DNA from: Gemmatimonadota bacterium | GTDB lineage: Bacteria; Latescibacterota; UBA2968 | Direction: 5' to 3' | NCBI GenBank assembly: GCA_026705765.1 | Contig: JAPPAB010000182.1 | Coordinates: forward strand, 1 to 52,770 | DNA: 52,770 nt | In this document: positions 1 to 8,160 of the stretch, in pieces | Position numbering within the stretch: the first letter of the stretch is position 1 | How the letters are laid out: every line of letters begins with the position of its first letter | Notes under the pieces: generated by a model | What the model was told of the DNA's origin: nothing | Seen by the model: only the letters and a program-made list of their open reading frames with translations | Databases searched by the model: none | Program-made: the position numbers and the translations under genes

Positions 1-2
1 TT

Positions 3-1199
3 CAGCGCAATACGTACACCGATGTATCGGGTCTGTTCACTCTAAATGACGTAGCGGGTGGTCACATATGGGTGAATCATCCCGAGATCAGAATTGTGAA
101 TCAAGAGATTATACCAGCCGATGATGTGATAGATATCCGCGTAGAGCGTTTGCGTTTGTATTCAGTTTCAGGCGTGATGTCTTTAAACGAGGGTTCTGTA
201 GAAGGGCTGGAAATCAGCATAATTTCCACCAAACGCCCATCTACAAGTGGACCTGCTCGGTCCAAAAGGGATTTTATAGATGCTACTGGCGCATATCGCT
301 TCGACGACCTTGAGCCGGGGGAATATATAATTTCGATCAGGGCATCCGAAGAATTGGAAATGGGAGAGCGAAGGGTCATCATATATCGCACTATTCAATC
401 TCGGAGGCTGGTAATTGAAGACCGAGATGTGACGCTGAACTTTGAACCCCTGGGCGATGCGCGAATCACTGGTGTTGCGACTTATAAAGGGCAGCCTGTT
501 TCAGGGGTTTATGTAAATAGCCGTGTGTTGGCTGATGATCCCCAAAAAACGATTTCAACAGGCGGTACTCAAACAGACAAAGAGGGACGGTTTGAATTGC
601 GCAATCTGCCTTCTGCGCGGATTGAAATCCGTTTCTTTAGTAATCCTAGATCAGGAAAACGCTGGAGCAAAGTCGATACACTTGATCTGATGAACAAAAA
701 AGAATTGCGTTATCTAACCGAACTAAAAATGGAGGAACGCCCGACCCTGAGCCTGGGAGACATAGCCCCTGAATTTGAAGCCAAACGGCTGGATGGGTCA
801 ACATTTCGACTCGCAGATTACCGGGGCAAAAAAGCTGTGTTGATTGACTTTTGGGCAACGTGGTGTGCACCGTGCGTCGATGAAATTCCGACGATCAAAA
901 GAATTGCCGAAACCTATCGCAATCAAGGATTGGAAGTCGTGGGCATCAGTTTGGATCGCGAAGAGAAGGCATTACGAGATTTTGTAAAACGAGAAAAACT
1001 GAGCTATGTTCAGGTATTTGAAAAAGAAAAAGCGCGGACGATTACAAAATCCTACGGTGTATGGGGCATCCCATCGGTATTTCTGATAGATAAAAATGGC
1101 GTCATCAACGCGCTAAAGCTGCGTGGAACTCGCACGGAAGCGGCTGTGAGGGCGTTATTAGCCACTGATCTACAGACGGCTGATGGAAATTCGCGATAA
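3..1199 (+). CDS. Carboxypeptidase-regulatory-like repeats fused to TlpA-family thioredoxin (5' partial)
   Basis: The frame is open from the first bases of the window, so the N-terminus is missing; 398 residues are visible. The first roughly 220 residues form two to three beta-rich repeats with the ...DATGAYRFDDLEPGEY... and ...TDKEGRFELRNLPS... signature of carboxypeptidase regulatory-like (CarboxypepD_reg/SpaA-like) domains. The C-terminal 150 residues are a redoxin domain: APEFEAKRLDG start, WCAPC active site encoded at 861-875, and cis-proline in GIPSVFLID. Such domains in TlpA/ResA proteins reduce or exchange disulfides outside the cytoplasm. The adhesin-like repeats suggest a secreted or membrane-anchored protein, but the signal region lies outside the window. 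It is 39 bases upstream of the GWxTD protein gene on the same strand and is probably co-transcribed with it. The redox substrate is unknown. Confidence 0.85.
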   Translation, partial: QRNTYTDVSGLFTLNDVAGGHIWVNHPEIRIVNQEIIPADDVIDIRVERLRLYSVSGVMSLNEGSVEGLEISIISTKRPSTSGPARSKRDFIDATGAYRFDDLEPGEYIISIRASEELEMGERRVIIYRTIQSRRLVIEDRDVTLNFEPLGDARITGVATYKGQPVSGVYVNSRVLADDPQKTISTGGTQTDKEGRFELRNLPSARIEIRFFSNPRSGKRWSKVDTLDLMNKKELRYLTELKMEERPTLSLGDIAPEFEAKRLDGSTFRLADYRGKKAVLIDFWATWCAPCVDEIPTIKRIAETYRNQGLEVVGISLDREEKALRDFVKREKLSYVQVFEKEKARTITKSYGVWGIPSVFLIDKNGVINALKLRGTRTEAAVRALLATDLQTADGNSR

Positions 1200-1238
1200 A
1201 CTTTTTATGTCGTTGATGATCATTTGAAAGGGAGAAGA

Positions 1239-3527
1239 ATGCGATTCACAATTCGCATTGGACTGATTGCTTTGGCCTGCCTATTTAGTTCTGGCTTGTC
1301 CAACGGGGAAACCACAATAGACGCACTGTTTCAGAATGCAATAGAGCAAGTCGGTCAGGTGAGCCATCGAGAAAGCATTGTGGCTTTGGAGGAGATTATT
1401 TCCAAAGACAAAAAGTATGCACCTGCATACAACGAATTGGCCAAACTACATCTATTGGACCACAGCGTAAACAGCCGACAGCGCGCAATGCGGATGATAC
1501 AGCAGGCAATCGCAAGTGACCCCGACAATATTGAGTATCGGTTAACACGCGGAAAAATTTTGTGGCATCAAGGCTTTCGGTCACGCGCATTCCACCAATT
1601 CAAGGGCGTGATCAAAAAGCATCCCGACAATACAGATGTCCTCAATGGGTTGGGTATGTTCTGGGTATATGAGTTTCTCAGAGTAAAAGATAATACCCAA
1701 ACCCGGGATTTCAGGGGATTTGCTCAGGAAGCCAAACAAGAAGCTATTCAGATCCTGCGAAAAAGCATCCAATTGGATGGAACCAACCATCAACCCTATT
1801 ATTTGTTGGGCATACTCTACTTTGAAGATAAATACTGGGATGCCTTCCATGCCCTGATGCAAGCCCTGCACGCGCAATATCCAGATAATAAAAATGCGCT
1901 GTTATTCTGCGGCCTTGCCGCCTATCAGATTGGCGAATTCGATGACTCACATGAATACTATCAACGCGCCCTTGACTTGATGAGTATAGAAGAACGCGAG
2001 TTGCTGGACTCTATCGACCTGCTTGTGACCGAAAAAGAGCAGGCATCCCGCGCGACACAGACGATTGATACGCTCTTGAAACGCGAGATGTTTTGGAAGC
2101 GCCAGGACCCGCTCTATTTGTCTGATTTTAACGAAAGAAAGATGGCGCACTTTGGTCGTATGGCGTATGCGAATTTGCGATTCAGGCGGTTTTCCGATGA
2201 TGTTGAGGGCTGGCGGACGGATATGGGGAAGACCTATATAAAATTTGGAAGATATAGAAAAAGAAAAACCTTTTTCTTTTCTGTAGGCAGTGACCCGTAT
2301 AGGGCATTTCACAGAATGATGGAAACCTGGTATTACGAAACATTTAAGATCGAATATTGTGGGAATGGCAGTGATCGCTGGAGCTTCTGTGGTGGATTTG
2401 AGATAGGACAACTTGGTTCCCGTTATTACCCGGACTACTTCGACGAAGCCTCGCATCATACCTTTAAAAAAACAGCCCAACGCTTTGTCGATCCTTACCT
2501 CAATCGCAAATATACCCTCCCCTATCAGATCGCTACCTTTGAAGAGCAAAATAGGATGCGCGTCGAACTCAGCTATATGATTCCCAAAAACCAATTAACA
2601 GAAAATCCAGAAACGAGTAAGGTGAGTTTTTGGGACGGCGTCTTCTTCTTTGATCAGCAGTGGAGCGATATGTATAACTATCGCAAGTTCAAGACCCTCA
2701 CCTTGCCGAAGCCGAAGCCGGTACAAAACGCCGCAGCACAACATCGCAACGATCATCTGTTGATCTCGCGCACGGTATCTGTACGCCAGGACAGCTATCA
2801 TTTTTCTATAGAATTTATGGATCAAACATCCGGTCTCATTGGTGTGGCACGCGATGAGAAAACCTTCGTATATAACCAGGAGACCTTCCATCTGAGCGAT
2901 CTGCTCGTCGGCAGCGATATTCAAGCGAAGAAAGCATTGCCAGAAAGCCGCGATGATCTGATCATCACGCCCAATCCTGTCCGTACATTTTCACCATCTG
3001 AATCGGTCTTCATCTATCTGGAACTGTACGATCTCAAGCGCGACGATTTTGGTAGTACGCAGTATGAGATCTCCTACACCATCGGCAAGCCAGAGAAGGA
3101 TACCCTGTCTCCGACCTTATTCGCCTCTCACAGTCTGATTTCTACAATGGGAAAAACAGAGATAGATCTGAGAAGCGGACAAACAGCAGAAGCTCAGGGA
3201 TTGCAGACCGGGCGGTCAGAGGATAGAGATGGGATCGGCAACGTATTCGCCGATAGCGATATATGGGGCGAGACAAAGGTTTATACGAGCGGGGGGCAAG
3301 TCCATCACATCGCTGCCGAAGGCTTGAAGATCAAGCGATTAAAAGAAGGCGATTTGACGCGTACAGTGACAGCGAATTACGAAGGCAATCGAGAGAATGA
3401 TTTCACGTATTTGCAGATTGATGTGAACCAGGTACCTGCGGGGATTTATCAATTGACGGTATTGGCAAAGGATAAACAGACGGATCAGACGGATAGAAAA
3501 TACGTATATTTTCGTATTGTAGAGTAA
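1239..3527 (+). CDS. TPR and GWxTD domain-containing secreted protein
   Basis: This is a 762-residue protein. I chose the ATG at 1239 over an in-frame TTG at 1224 because AAGGGAGA lies just upstream of the ATG and the protein then begins with a signal peptide (MRFTIRIGLIALACLFSSG). Residues about 40-260 are degenerate TPR helices (e.g. PDNIEYRLTRGKILWHQGF, YYLLGILYFEDKYW). They are followed by FWKRQDPLYLSDFNERKMAHFGR and then GWRTD-GKTYIKFG at about 324-337, the hallmark of the GWxTD domain. A beta-rich C-terminal half ends in a domain reading ...VPAGIYQLTVLAKD. GWxTD proteins are abundant in Latescibacterota, Gemmatimonadota and KSB1-like genomes and have no established biochemical role. It is likely exported and forms a pair with the upstream TlpA-like protein. 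Confidence 0.85.
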   Translation: MRFTIRIGLIALACLFSSGLSNGETTIDALFQNAIEQVGQVSHRESIVALEEIISKDKKYAPAYNELAKLHLLDHSVNSRQRAMRMIQQAIASDPDNIEYRLTRGKILWHQGFRSRAFHQFKGVIKKHPDNTDVLNGLGMFWVYEFLRVKDNTQTRDFRGFAQEAKQEAIQILRKSIQLDGTNHQPYYLLGILYFEDKYWDAFHALMQALHAQYPDNKNALLFCGLAAYQIGEFDDSHEYYQRALDLMSIEERELLDSIDLLVTEKEQASRATQTIDTLLKREMFWKRQDPLYLSDFNERKMAHFGRMAYANLRFRRFSDDVEGWRTDMGKTYIKFGRYRKRKTFFFSVGSDPYRAFHRMMETWYYETFKIEYCGNGSDRWSFCGGFEIGQLGSRYYPDYFDEASHHTFKKTAQRFVDPYLNRKYTLPYQIATFEEQNRMRVELSYMIPKNQLTENPETSKVSFWDGVFFFDQQWSDMYNYRKFKTLTLPKPKPVQNAAAQHRNDHLLISRTVSVRQDSYHFSIEFMDQTSGLIGVARDEKTFVYNQETFHLSDLLVGSDIQAKKALPESRDDLIITPNPVRTFSPSESVFIYLELYDLKRDDFGSTQYEISYTIGKPEKDTLSPTLFASHSLISTMGKTEIDLRSGQTAEAQGLQTGRSEDRDGIGNVFADSDIWGETKVYTSGGQVHHIAAEGLKIKRLKEGDLTRTVTANYEGNRENDFTYLQIDVNQVPAGIYQLTVLAKDKQTDQTDRKYVYFRIVE

Positions 3528-3562
3528 AGAGCGGATACTACTCTCGAATTATATACTGACCT

Positions 3563-4729
3563 TCACTCCACCAACTCTGCCCCATTGACCGCTGAACAAA
3601 CGTAAATCTCAGGCGTCAAACCCGTTGTTTCGGGATACCGCTCATTTATCGCATCTCTCAGTGCTGGCACAGCGTCTCGTTCAACGATATTCACAGTACA
3701 TCCTCCAAAGCCTGCGCCAGTCATCCGAGCACCGAGCACCCCGGGCACACTTAGAGCAATTTCCACCAGCAGATCGAGTTCTTTGCCACTCACCTCGTAA
3801 TCATCTCGCAAACTCTCGTGAGATGCGACCATCAACTGTCCAAACCCCGACAAATCCCCATTCTTGAGCAATACAACTGCACGCTGCGTGCGTTCATTTT
3901 CAGCTATCACATGGCGGCACCGCTTCAGCACTGTATCCGACAGCACACCACCGTAAGTATCCAACACCTCCATCGACACATCGCGCAGTGCCCGTATATC
4001 CGCCTCCATCGCCCGTGCGAGAAGCGAAACCCCACTTTCACACGCAGACCGCCGATCATTATATGCCGAATCTGTCAGCCCGCGCGTCACGCCCGAGTTG
4101 CAAATCACAATCTGCACATCATCGCCAAAAAGAGGGACAAGTTCAAACGAGAGATCGCGGCAATCGAGAAACAGCGCGTGACCTGCCCGGCCATTTGCCG
4201 AAATAAACTGATCCATGATCCCGCAATTGACACCCACAAAATGATTCTCAGCACGCTGTCCCAAAAGAGCCAGATCAGGTCCACTGATTTCAATGCGGTT
4301 TAACACAACGATCCCCTTCCCCACCGCCATCTCCACAGCAGCCGAACTGCTCAATCCCGCTCCCATAGGCACATTGCCCACAATCGCCGCATCAAAACCA
4401 CACAGCGAATACCCGAGCTTTTGAAACTCGCGCACCACGCCCTTTGGATAATCCGCCCAATTGCCCTGTGCCTCCAATACATCATCAACCCGGAACTCAG
4501 CCACCTCCTCGTGCATCGCCGAGTAAATCCGCACCCGCGAATCAACCCTCGACCGCACAGCAACAACCACCCAGCGGTCAATCGCTGCGGGAAATACAAA
4601 GCCCGCATTGTAATCCGTGTGTTCCCCAATCAAATTGACGCGCCCAGGCGCCTGCACAACGACATCTGCCTGATCCTCAAAAAACGATTCAAATGCGTCT
4701 TGCGCCTGTGTGATAATAGGATGCAACAT
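3563..4729 (-). CDS. galK: Galactokinase
   Basis: This is a 388-residue GHMP kinase that phosphorylates galactose to galactose-1-phosphate in the cytoplasm, the entry step of the Leloir pathway. Visible motifs are the galactokinase signature GRVNLIGEHTDYN at 29-41, the ATP-binding loop GAGLSSSAAVE at 123-133, the catalytic Asp in CGIMDQF (about 173) and the C-terminal MTGAGFGGC motif. The frame is open 98 codons further upstream, but that stretch is a shadow of the preceding gene. The ATG at 4729 has an AGAGGT Shine-Dalgarno and gives the canonical length. The start lies 5 bases after the stop of the galE-galT fusion gene, so the two are translationally linked. No clear terminator is visible in the 35 bases separating this gene from the converging GWxTD gene. 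Confidence 0.97.
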   Translation of the reverse strand: MLHPIITQAQDAFESFFEDQADVVVQAPGRVNLIGEHTDYNAGFVFPAAIDRWVVVAVRSRVDSRVRIYSAMHEEVAEFRVDDVLEAQGNWADYPKGVVREFQKLGYSLCGFDAAIVGNVPMGAGLSSSAAVEMAVGKGIVVLNRIEISGPDLALLGQRAENHFVGVNCGIMDQFISANGRAGHALFLDCRDLSFELVPLFGDDVQIVICNSGVTRGLTDSAYNDRRSACESGVSLLARAMEADIRALRDVSMEVLDTYGGVLSDTVLKRCRHVIAENERTQRAVVLLKNGDLSGFGQLMVASHESLRDDYEVSGKELDLLVEIALSVPGVLGARMTGAGFGGCTVNIVERDAVPALRDAINERYPETTGLTPEIYVCSAVNGAELVE

Positions 4730-4734
4730 TGAAA

Positions 4735-6891
4735 TTACCTCTTCTCGACTTTCCGCATCGCCCATCGGATCTCCTCTGCCGTCATATCCGGATCTGAGGG
4801 ATTGATGAGATTGCCAAAAATATCCGCTCCCACCACATGTTTCCGCAAACCAGGTCCCCGCAAAAGCGACGTAATGTGAATTTGCATGTGATAATCGCGA
4901 TCCACGCCATCTGTCGGAGCTTGCATCAACGCCAGAGTGTAGTGATACGGCGCGGCAAACAACCCGTCTAACCCGCTGAGAATATCGCGCAATCCCGCAG
5001 CCAGATCGCGCCGTTCTTCCCAATCCAAATCCAGCAAACTCGCAGCGTGTGCCTTCGGCACAATGATCACATCGTAGGGAAATTGTGCGGCAAACGGAAC
5101 ATAAGCCAACACATGGGGGCGATCAAAGAGAATTCGCCGTCCATCCCCAGTTTCGACGCGACTGGCATCGCACACAAAACAGTGTCCCGTTTTCTTGCGG
5201 TGGGATTCAAACATAGACAATTGCGGTTTCACCATCAAATCGGGAATCTCGCAATACGCATAAACCTGTCCGTGCGGATGCGGTTGAGAATTGCCCATCA
5301 CTGTGCCCGAATTCTCAAAAATGAGCGGATACACAATCTCAGGTACCTTTCCCAACCGATCATAAATCTCTGCCCAGGCGTCAATCACCTGAACGAGCGC
5401 ATCTACGGGCAGCGTGGACAAACGCTGGGCGTGATTGGGCGCATAGACCACAACCTCACACACACCCCGAGATGTGCGAGAGAGATAGGGTCCCAACTGC
5501 GCCTGCGTTTGATAGGCGTCCAATACCAGCGTGGAAAAATCGTTCTCAAATGTCCACACCCCTTTGTAATCGGGATTTACATCGCCTGCCGCCCGTGTAT
5601 TTCCAGGACAGAGATAGCATTCGGGATCATAAGCCTTATCATCTGCCCTCTCTATAAGCTGCGTTTCTCCACGCCATGGCCTGTCTGCGCGATGGGCTGC
5701 GATGTTGACCCACCGATTCCAAAAAGGATTGAATCGCTCCTCCTGCACAACCCGATACCCATTGGGATGAAGCCGATGCCAGTGCCAGGCAGATTCCAGC
5801 GTCTCATGTAGTGTCTCTCTCGCAACCCATTCCATATCGCGCTGAATGCAACTCGCATCGGCAATCAGCGTTGCGGGATCGCCGCTTCGCCGCGGTCCAA
5901 TCGCTTCGGGAATCTCATGACCTGTCACCTCGCGTACAACCTCCAAAATCTCTTTCACGCTCACGCCCTTCCCCCTGCCGAGATTGTACGTCGCAGACTG
6001 TCCCCCTGCCAGTAACATATCCAGGCTCTTAATATGTGCATCGGCCAATTCCACCACAGAAATATAATCTCGCACAGCCGTGCCATCAGGGGTTGCATAA
6101 TCATCGCCAAATACGGTTATCTTCTCGCGCTGCCCCAAAGCCACTTGCAAAACAAGGGGGACCAAATGCGTCTCGGGATCGTGATCTTCGCCGATTAACC
6201 GCGAAGAATCGGCACCTGCGGCATTAAAATAACGGAGAACAACATATCTTCCACCAGCCTCTCGCTCGACATGGAGCAACATGCGTTCATCCATCATTTT
6301 AGTAATGCCATAGACATTCGCAGGGATTTTTAGCAAGGCGATATCTTCTTCACAAAGTTCGAAAGCGATGTGTTTTTCATACCACCTCAAAAGCGTCTCA
6401 AAATCCACCGCAGCGGGCATCAACTGGCTTTTCTCAAAACCACCATCCGCGATACACTTCCGCTGATAATTTTCCTTCAGTGGAATGTGTTCTGCGCGGG
6501 GTTCGCCATACGTCGCCGCCGTAGATGATTTCACAACGGGCAATCCTTTACCTGCATCCAACAAATTCTGAAAAGCAATCACATTATTCTCAAAATACCT
6601 GTACGGCTTCTCCTGGGATTCTCCCACCAGCGTCCTGGCGGCAAAATCGATAATGCCGCAAAAATTGTGTCTCTCAAAAACAGAGGCCAGAGCGCTGTGA
6701 TCGAGCAGATTGACATACTCGAAACAAAATTGCTCCGGCCCATACACCCGTTCAAACAAGGTGACAACTTCCCGGTGTCCCGTTGACAGGTCATCCAACA
6801 CCACAACCCGGCGATGATCTTCCAACAGACGCCGAACCGTGTGACTGCCAACATAGCCCGCTCCGCCTGTCACCAAAACAGCGTCCATCAT
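4735..6891 (-). CDS. galE-galT: Fused UDP-glucose 4-epimerase / galactose-1-phosphate uridylyltransferase
   Basis: A single 718-residue frame encodes two Leloir enzymes. Residues 1 to about 380 are a GalE-type short-chain dehydrogenase: Rossmann motif GGAGYVG at 9-15, acidic NAD ribose contact in VLDDLSTG, SSTAATYG around 122-129 and the catalytic YxxxK as Tyr194/Lys198. Roughly 40 extra residues (about 145-188) are inserted just before the catalytic Tyr compared with ordinary GalE. Residues about 385-718 are GalT: YLCPGN metal-ligand region at 426-431, active-site HPHGQ at 538-542, and C-terminal HMQIHIT. The fusion would interconvert UDP-galactose and UDP-glucose and transfer UMP to galactose-1-phosphate on one chain. 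Two adjacent ATGs (6891 and 6888) follow GGAG; either is possible. galK follows immediately. No break in reading frame is seen at the junction. Confidence 0.95.
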   Translation of the reverse strand: MMDAVLVTGGAGYVGSHTVRRLLEDHRRVVVLDDLSTGHREVVTLFERVYGPEQFCFEYVNLLDHSALASVFERHNFCGIIDFAARTLVGESQEKPYRYFENNVIAFQNLLDAGKGLPVVKSSTAATYGEPRAEHIPLKENYQRKCIADGGFEKSQLMPAAVDFETLLRWYEKHIAFELCEEDIALLKIPANVYGITKMMDERMLLHVEREAGGRYVVLRYFNAAGADSSRLIGEDHDPETHLVPLVLQVALGQREKITVFGDDYATPDGTAVRDYISVVELADAHIKSLDMLLAGGQSATYNLGRGKGVSVKEILEVVREVTGHEIPEAIGPRRSGDPATLIADASCIQRDMEWVARETLHETLESAWHWHRLHPNGYRVVQEERFNPFWNRWVNIAAHRADRPWRGETQLIERADDKAYDPECYLCPGNTRAAGDVNPDYKGVWTFENDFSTLVLDAYQTQAQLGPYLSRTSRGVCEVVVYAPNHAQRLSTLPVDALVQVIDAWAEIYDRLGKVPEIVYPLIFENSGTVMGNSQPHPHGQVYAYCEIPDLMVKPQLSMFESHRKKTGHCFVCDASRVETGDGRRILFDRPHVLAYVPFAAQFPYDVIIVPKAHAASLLDLDWEERRDLAAGLRDILSGLDGLFAAPYHYTLALMQAPTDGVDRDYHMQIHITSLLRGPGLRKHVVGADIFGNLINPSDPDMTAEEIRWAMRKVEKR

Positions 6892-6991
6892 ACCAGCTCC
6901 TCTGATCTGTGATTATCAATCCGCACAAATTAAATATACACATCACACAAACAGAACCGAACTATTTTCATACCTCGTATTTGTTTTGAGC

Positions 6992-7020
6992 TTGACATCT
7001 CACCATAAACGTCTTACTTT
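6992..7020 (+). promoter_or_regulatory. Promoter of greA
   Basis: TTGACA at 6992-6997 and TACTTT at 7015-7020 are separated by 17 bases, a good match to a housekeeping sigma-70-type promoter. Transcription would start near 7027 and give a leader of about 95 bases before the greA ATG. Confidence 0.65.
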
Positions 7021-7060
7021 TTGTATATATAGACAATACACTGTTATGTGTGTAAAAAAG

Positions 7061-7102
7061 TCTATCTCGAAACTCCACTATTGGCTTCCGAGATAGATTT
7101 TT
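7061..7102 (+). terminator. Terminator-like hairpin in the greA leader (attenuator candidate)
   Basis: A perfect 9-bp stem (TCTATCTCG at 7061-7069 with CGAGATAGA at 7089-7097) encloses a 19-base loop and is followed by five T. It lies between the promoter at 6992-7020 and the greA start at 7123, so it could end some transcripts early and release an RNA of about 75 bases. The stem has only four G-C pairs, so its strength is uncertain. E. coli greA has a leader terminator that yields the small RNA GraL; whether this one is equivalent is inference. Confidence 0.5.
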
Positions 7103-7122
7103 CATTTCATGGGAATATTATT

Positions 7123-7596
7123 ATGAATCGCGTTTACCTGACCAAAAATGGGTATGAGAAAATTCGAACAGAGTTGATCCGTCTGCAAACCAAAGAGCGA
7201 CCAACTGTCATTGCAGCCATAAAAAAGGCGCGCGAGTTTGGCGACCTGAGCGAAAACGCTGAATACCATGCAGCCAAAGAGCGGCAGGCATTTCTCGAAA
7301 AGAAAATTGCCGAATTGCAGGAAAAACTCACGAATTCGGAAATTATCGACGAAAGCCAAATCCCCAAAGACAAAGCCTATCTGGGCGCGACGGTCAAATT
7401 ACAGGACAAAAAAAATGGTAGAGAAATGCAGTACACACTGGTCACCGTAGATGAAGCCGATTTTGACCAGAATAAAATATCGACAGCATCTCCCATTGGC
7501 AAAGCTCTGTTGGGTAAAGGCGTTGGCGAGGTCGTCGATGTGCAAGTGCCCGTCGGCCTACTCACTTATGAGATTCTCGATATCTCAAGAGACTGA
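7123..7596 (+). CDS. greA: Transcription elongation factor GreA
   Basis: This is a 157-residue GreA. It enters the RNA polymerase secondary channel and stimulates cleavage of backtracked RNA. The N-terminal coiled coil carries the acidic tip GDLSENAEYHAA; the second half is the FKBP-like domain ending SPIGKALLGKGVGEVVDVQVP. The open frame begins at 7048, but those 25 codons overlap the leader hairpin. The ATG at 7123 gives the family's usual length and start (MNRVYLTKNGYEKI). GreA runs divergently from the gal operon and convergently with the ribosomal cluster. It has its own promoter, leader hairpin and terminator, so it is probably monocistronic. Confidence 0.97.
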   Translation: MNRVYLTKNGYEKIRTELIRLQTKERPTVIAAIKKAREFGDLSENAEYHAAKERQAFLEKKIAELQEKLTNSEIIDESQIPKDKAYLGATVKLQDKKNGREMQYTLVTVDEADFDQNKISTASPIGKALLGKGVGEVVDVQVPVGLLTYEILDISRD

Positions 7597-7616
7597 ATTT
7601 TTCATAAAACCAAAAG

Positions 7617-7642
7617 GCGACATTATCAGTGTCGCTTTTTTT
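7617..7642 (+). terminator. Intrinsic terminator of greA
   Basis: GCGACA at 7617-7622 pairs with TGTCGC at 7630-7635 and is followed by seven T. It lies 20 bases after the greA stop codon. Confidence 0.8.
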
Positions 7643-7686
7643 AAAAAATAAAAAAGGGCAAATCGACAGATGTCGGTTTGCCCTTT
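7643..7686 (-). terminator. Intrinsic terminator of the ribosomal protein super-operon
   Basis: On the minus strand a long hairpin (arms at 7653-7668 and 7671-7686, one mismatch, GA loop) is followed by a T-rich run. It lies 19 bases after the rplQ stop and back to back with the greA terminator, insulating the two convergent transcripts. Confidence 0.85.
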
Positions 7687-7705
7687 AAACAATGCATAGA
7701 CACGC

Positions 7706-8149
7706 TTAAGCGTCTTTCTTTTCCTCTACAACTTCCTCTTCTTCAGTAGAATCGTCAGACTCGGTTTCCTCAACATTGGATTCGGTTATTGCGTCATCGG
7801 CCACCAGCTCAATCAAACACAATTCGGTGCTATCACCTCGCCTGGAACCGAGCTTGAGAATACGCGTATATCCGCCACCTCGGTCGGCAAATGAGGGACC
7901 AATTTCTTCAAATAACTTTGTGAGCACCACCTTATTCTGAATACGCCGCAAAACTTGACGCCGCGCATGCAAATCGCCACGCTTGGCAAAAGAGATCAAC
8001 CGTTCGGCCACGCCGCGCAATTCTTTCGCCTTTGGCAGTGTAGTACGCACCTTGCCGTTAGCAAACAGAGACGTAGCCATATTGTTGAGCATGGCTTTTC
8101 TATGGCTCGCCGTACGATTCAGCTTTCTACCCCTTTTCCCGTGCCTCAT
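7706..8149 (-). CDS. rplQ: 50S ribosomal protein L17
   Basis: This is a 147-residue L17, a large-subunit protein near the exit tunnel. The MRHGKRGRKLNRTASHRKAML start and the ...GGGYTRILKLGSRRGD... core are diagnostic. The last 35 residues are an unusually acidic tail (TESDDSTEEEEVVEE) that many L17 proteins lack. It is the last gene of the alpha segment, 11 bases after rpoA, with a strong terminator downstream. Confidence 0.97.
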   Translation of the reverse strand: MRHGKRGRKLNRTASHRKAMLNNMATSLFANGKVRTTLPKAKELRGVAERLISFAKRGDLHARRQVLRRIQNKVVLTKLFEEIGPSFADRGGGYTRILKLGSRRGDSTELCLIELVADDAITESNVEETESDDSTEEEEVVEEKKDA

Positions 8150-8160
8150 TGGTTTCCTCG

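Noticed and set aside
4730-5023. N-terminal extension of the galK frame
   Set aside because: It overlaps the GalT coding sequence; the ATG at 4729 has a Shine-Dalgarno and gives the canonical length.
6900-6970. Promoter for the gal operon (minus strand, TATATT near 6933-6938)
   Set aside because: No -35 hexamer with acceptable match and spacing could be found, so I do not call it.
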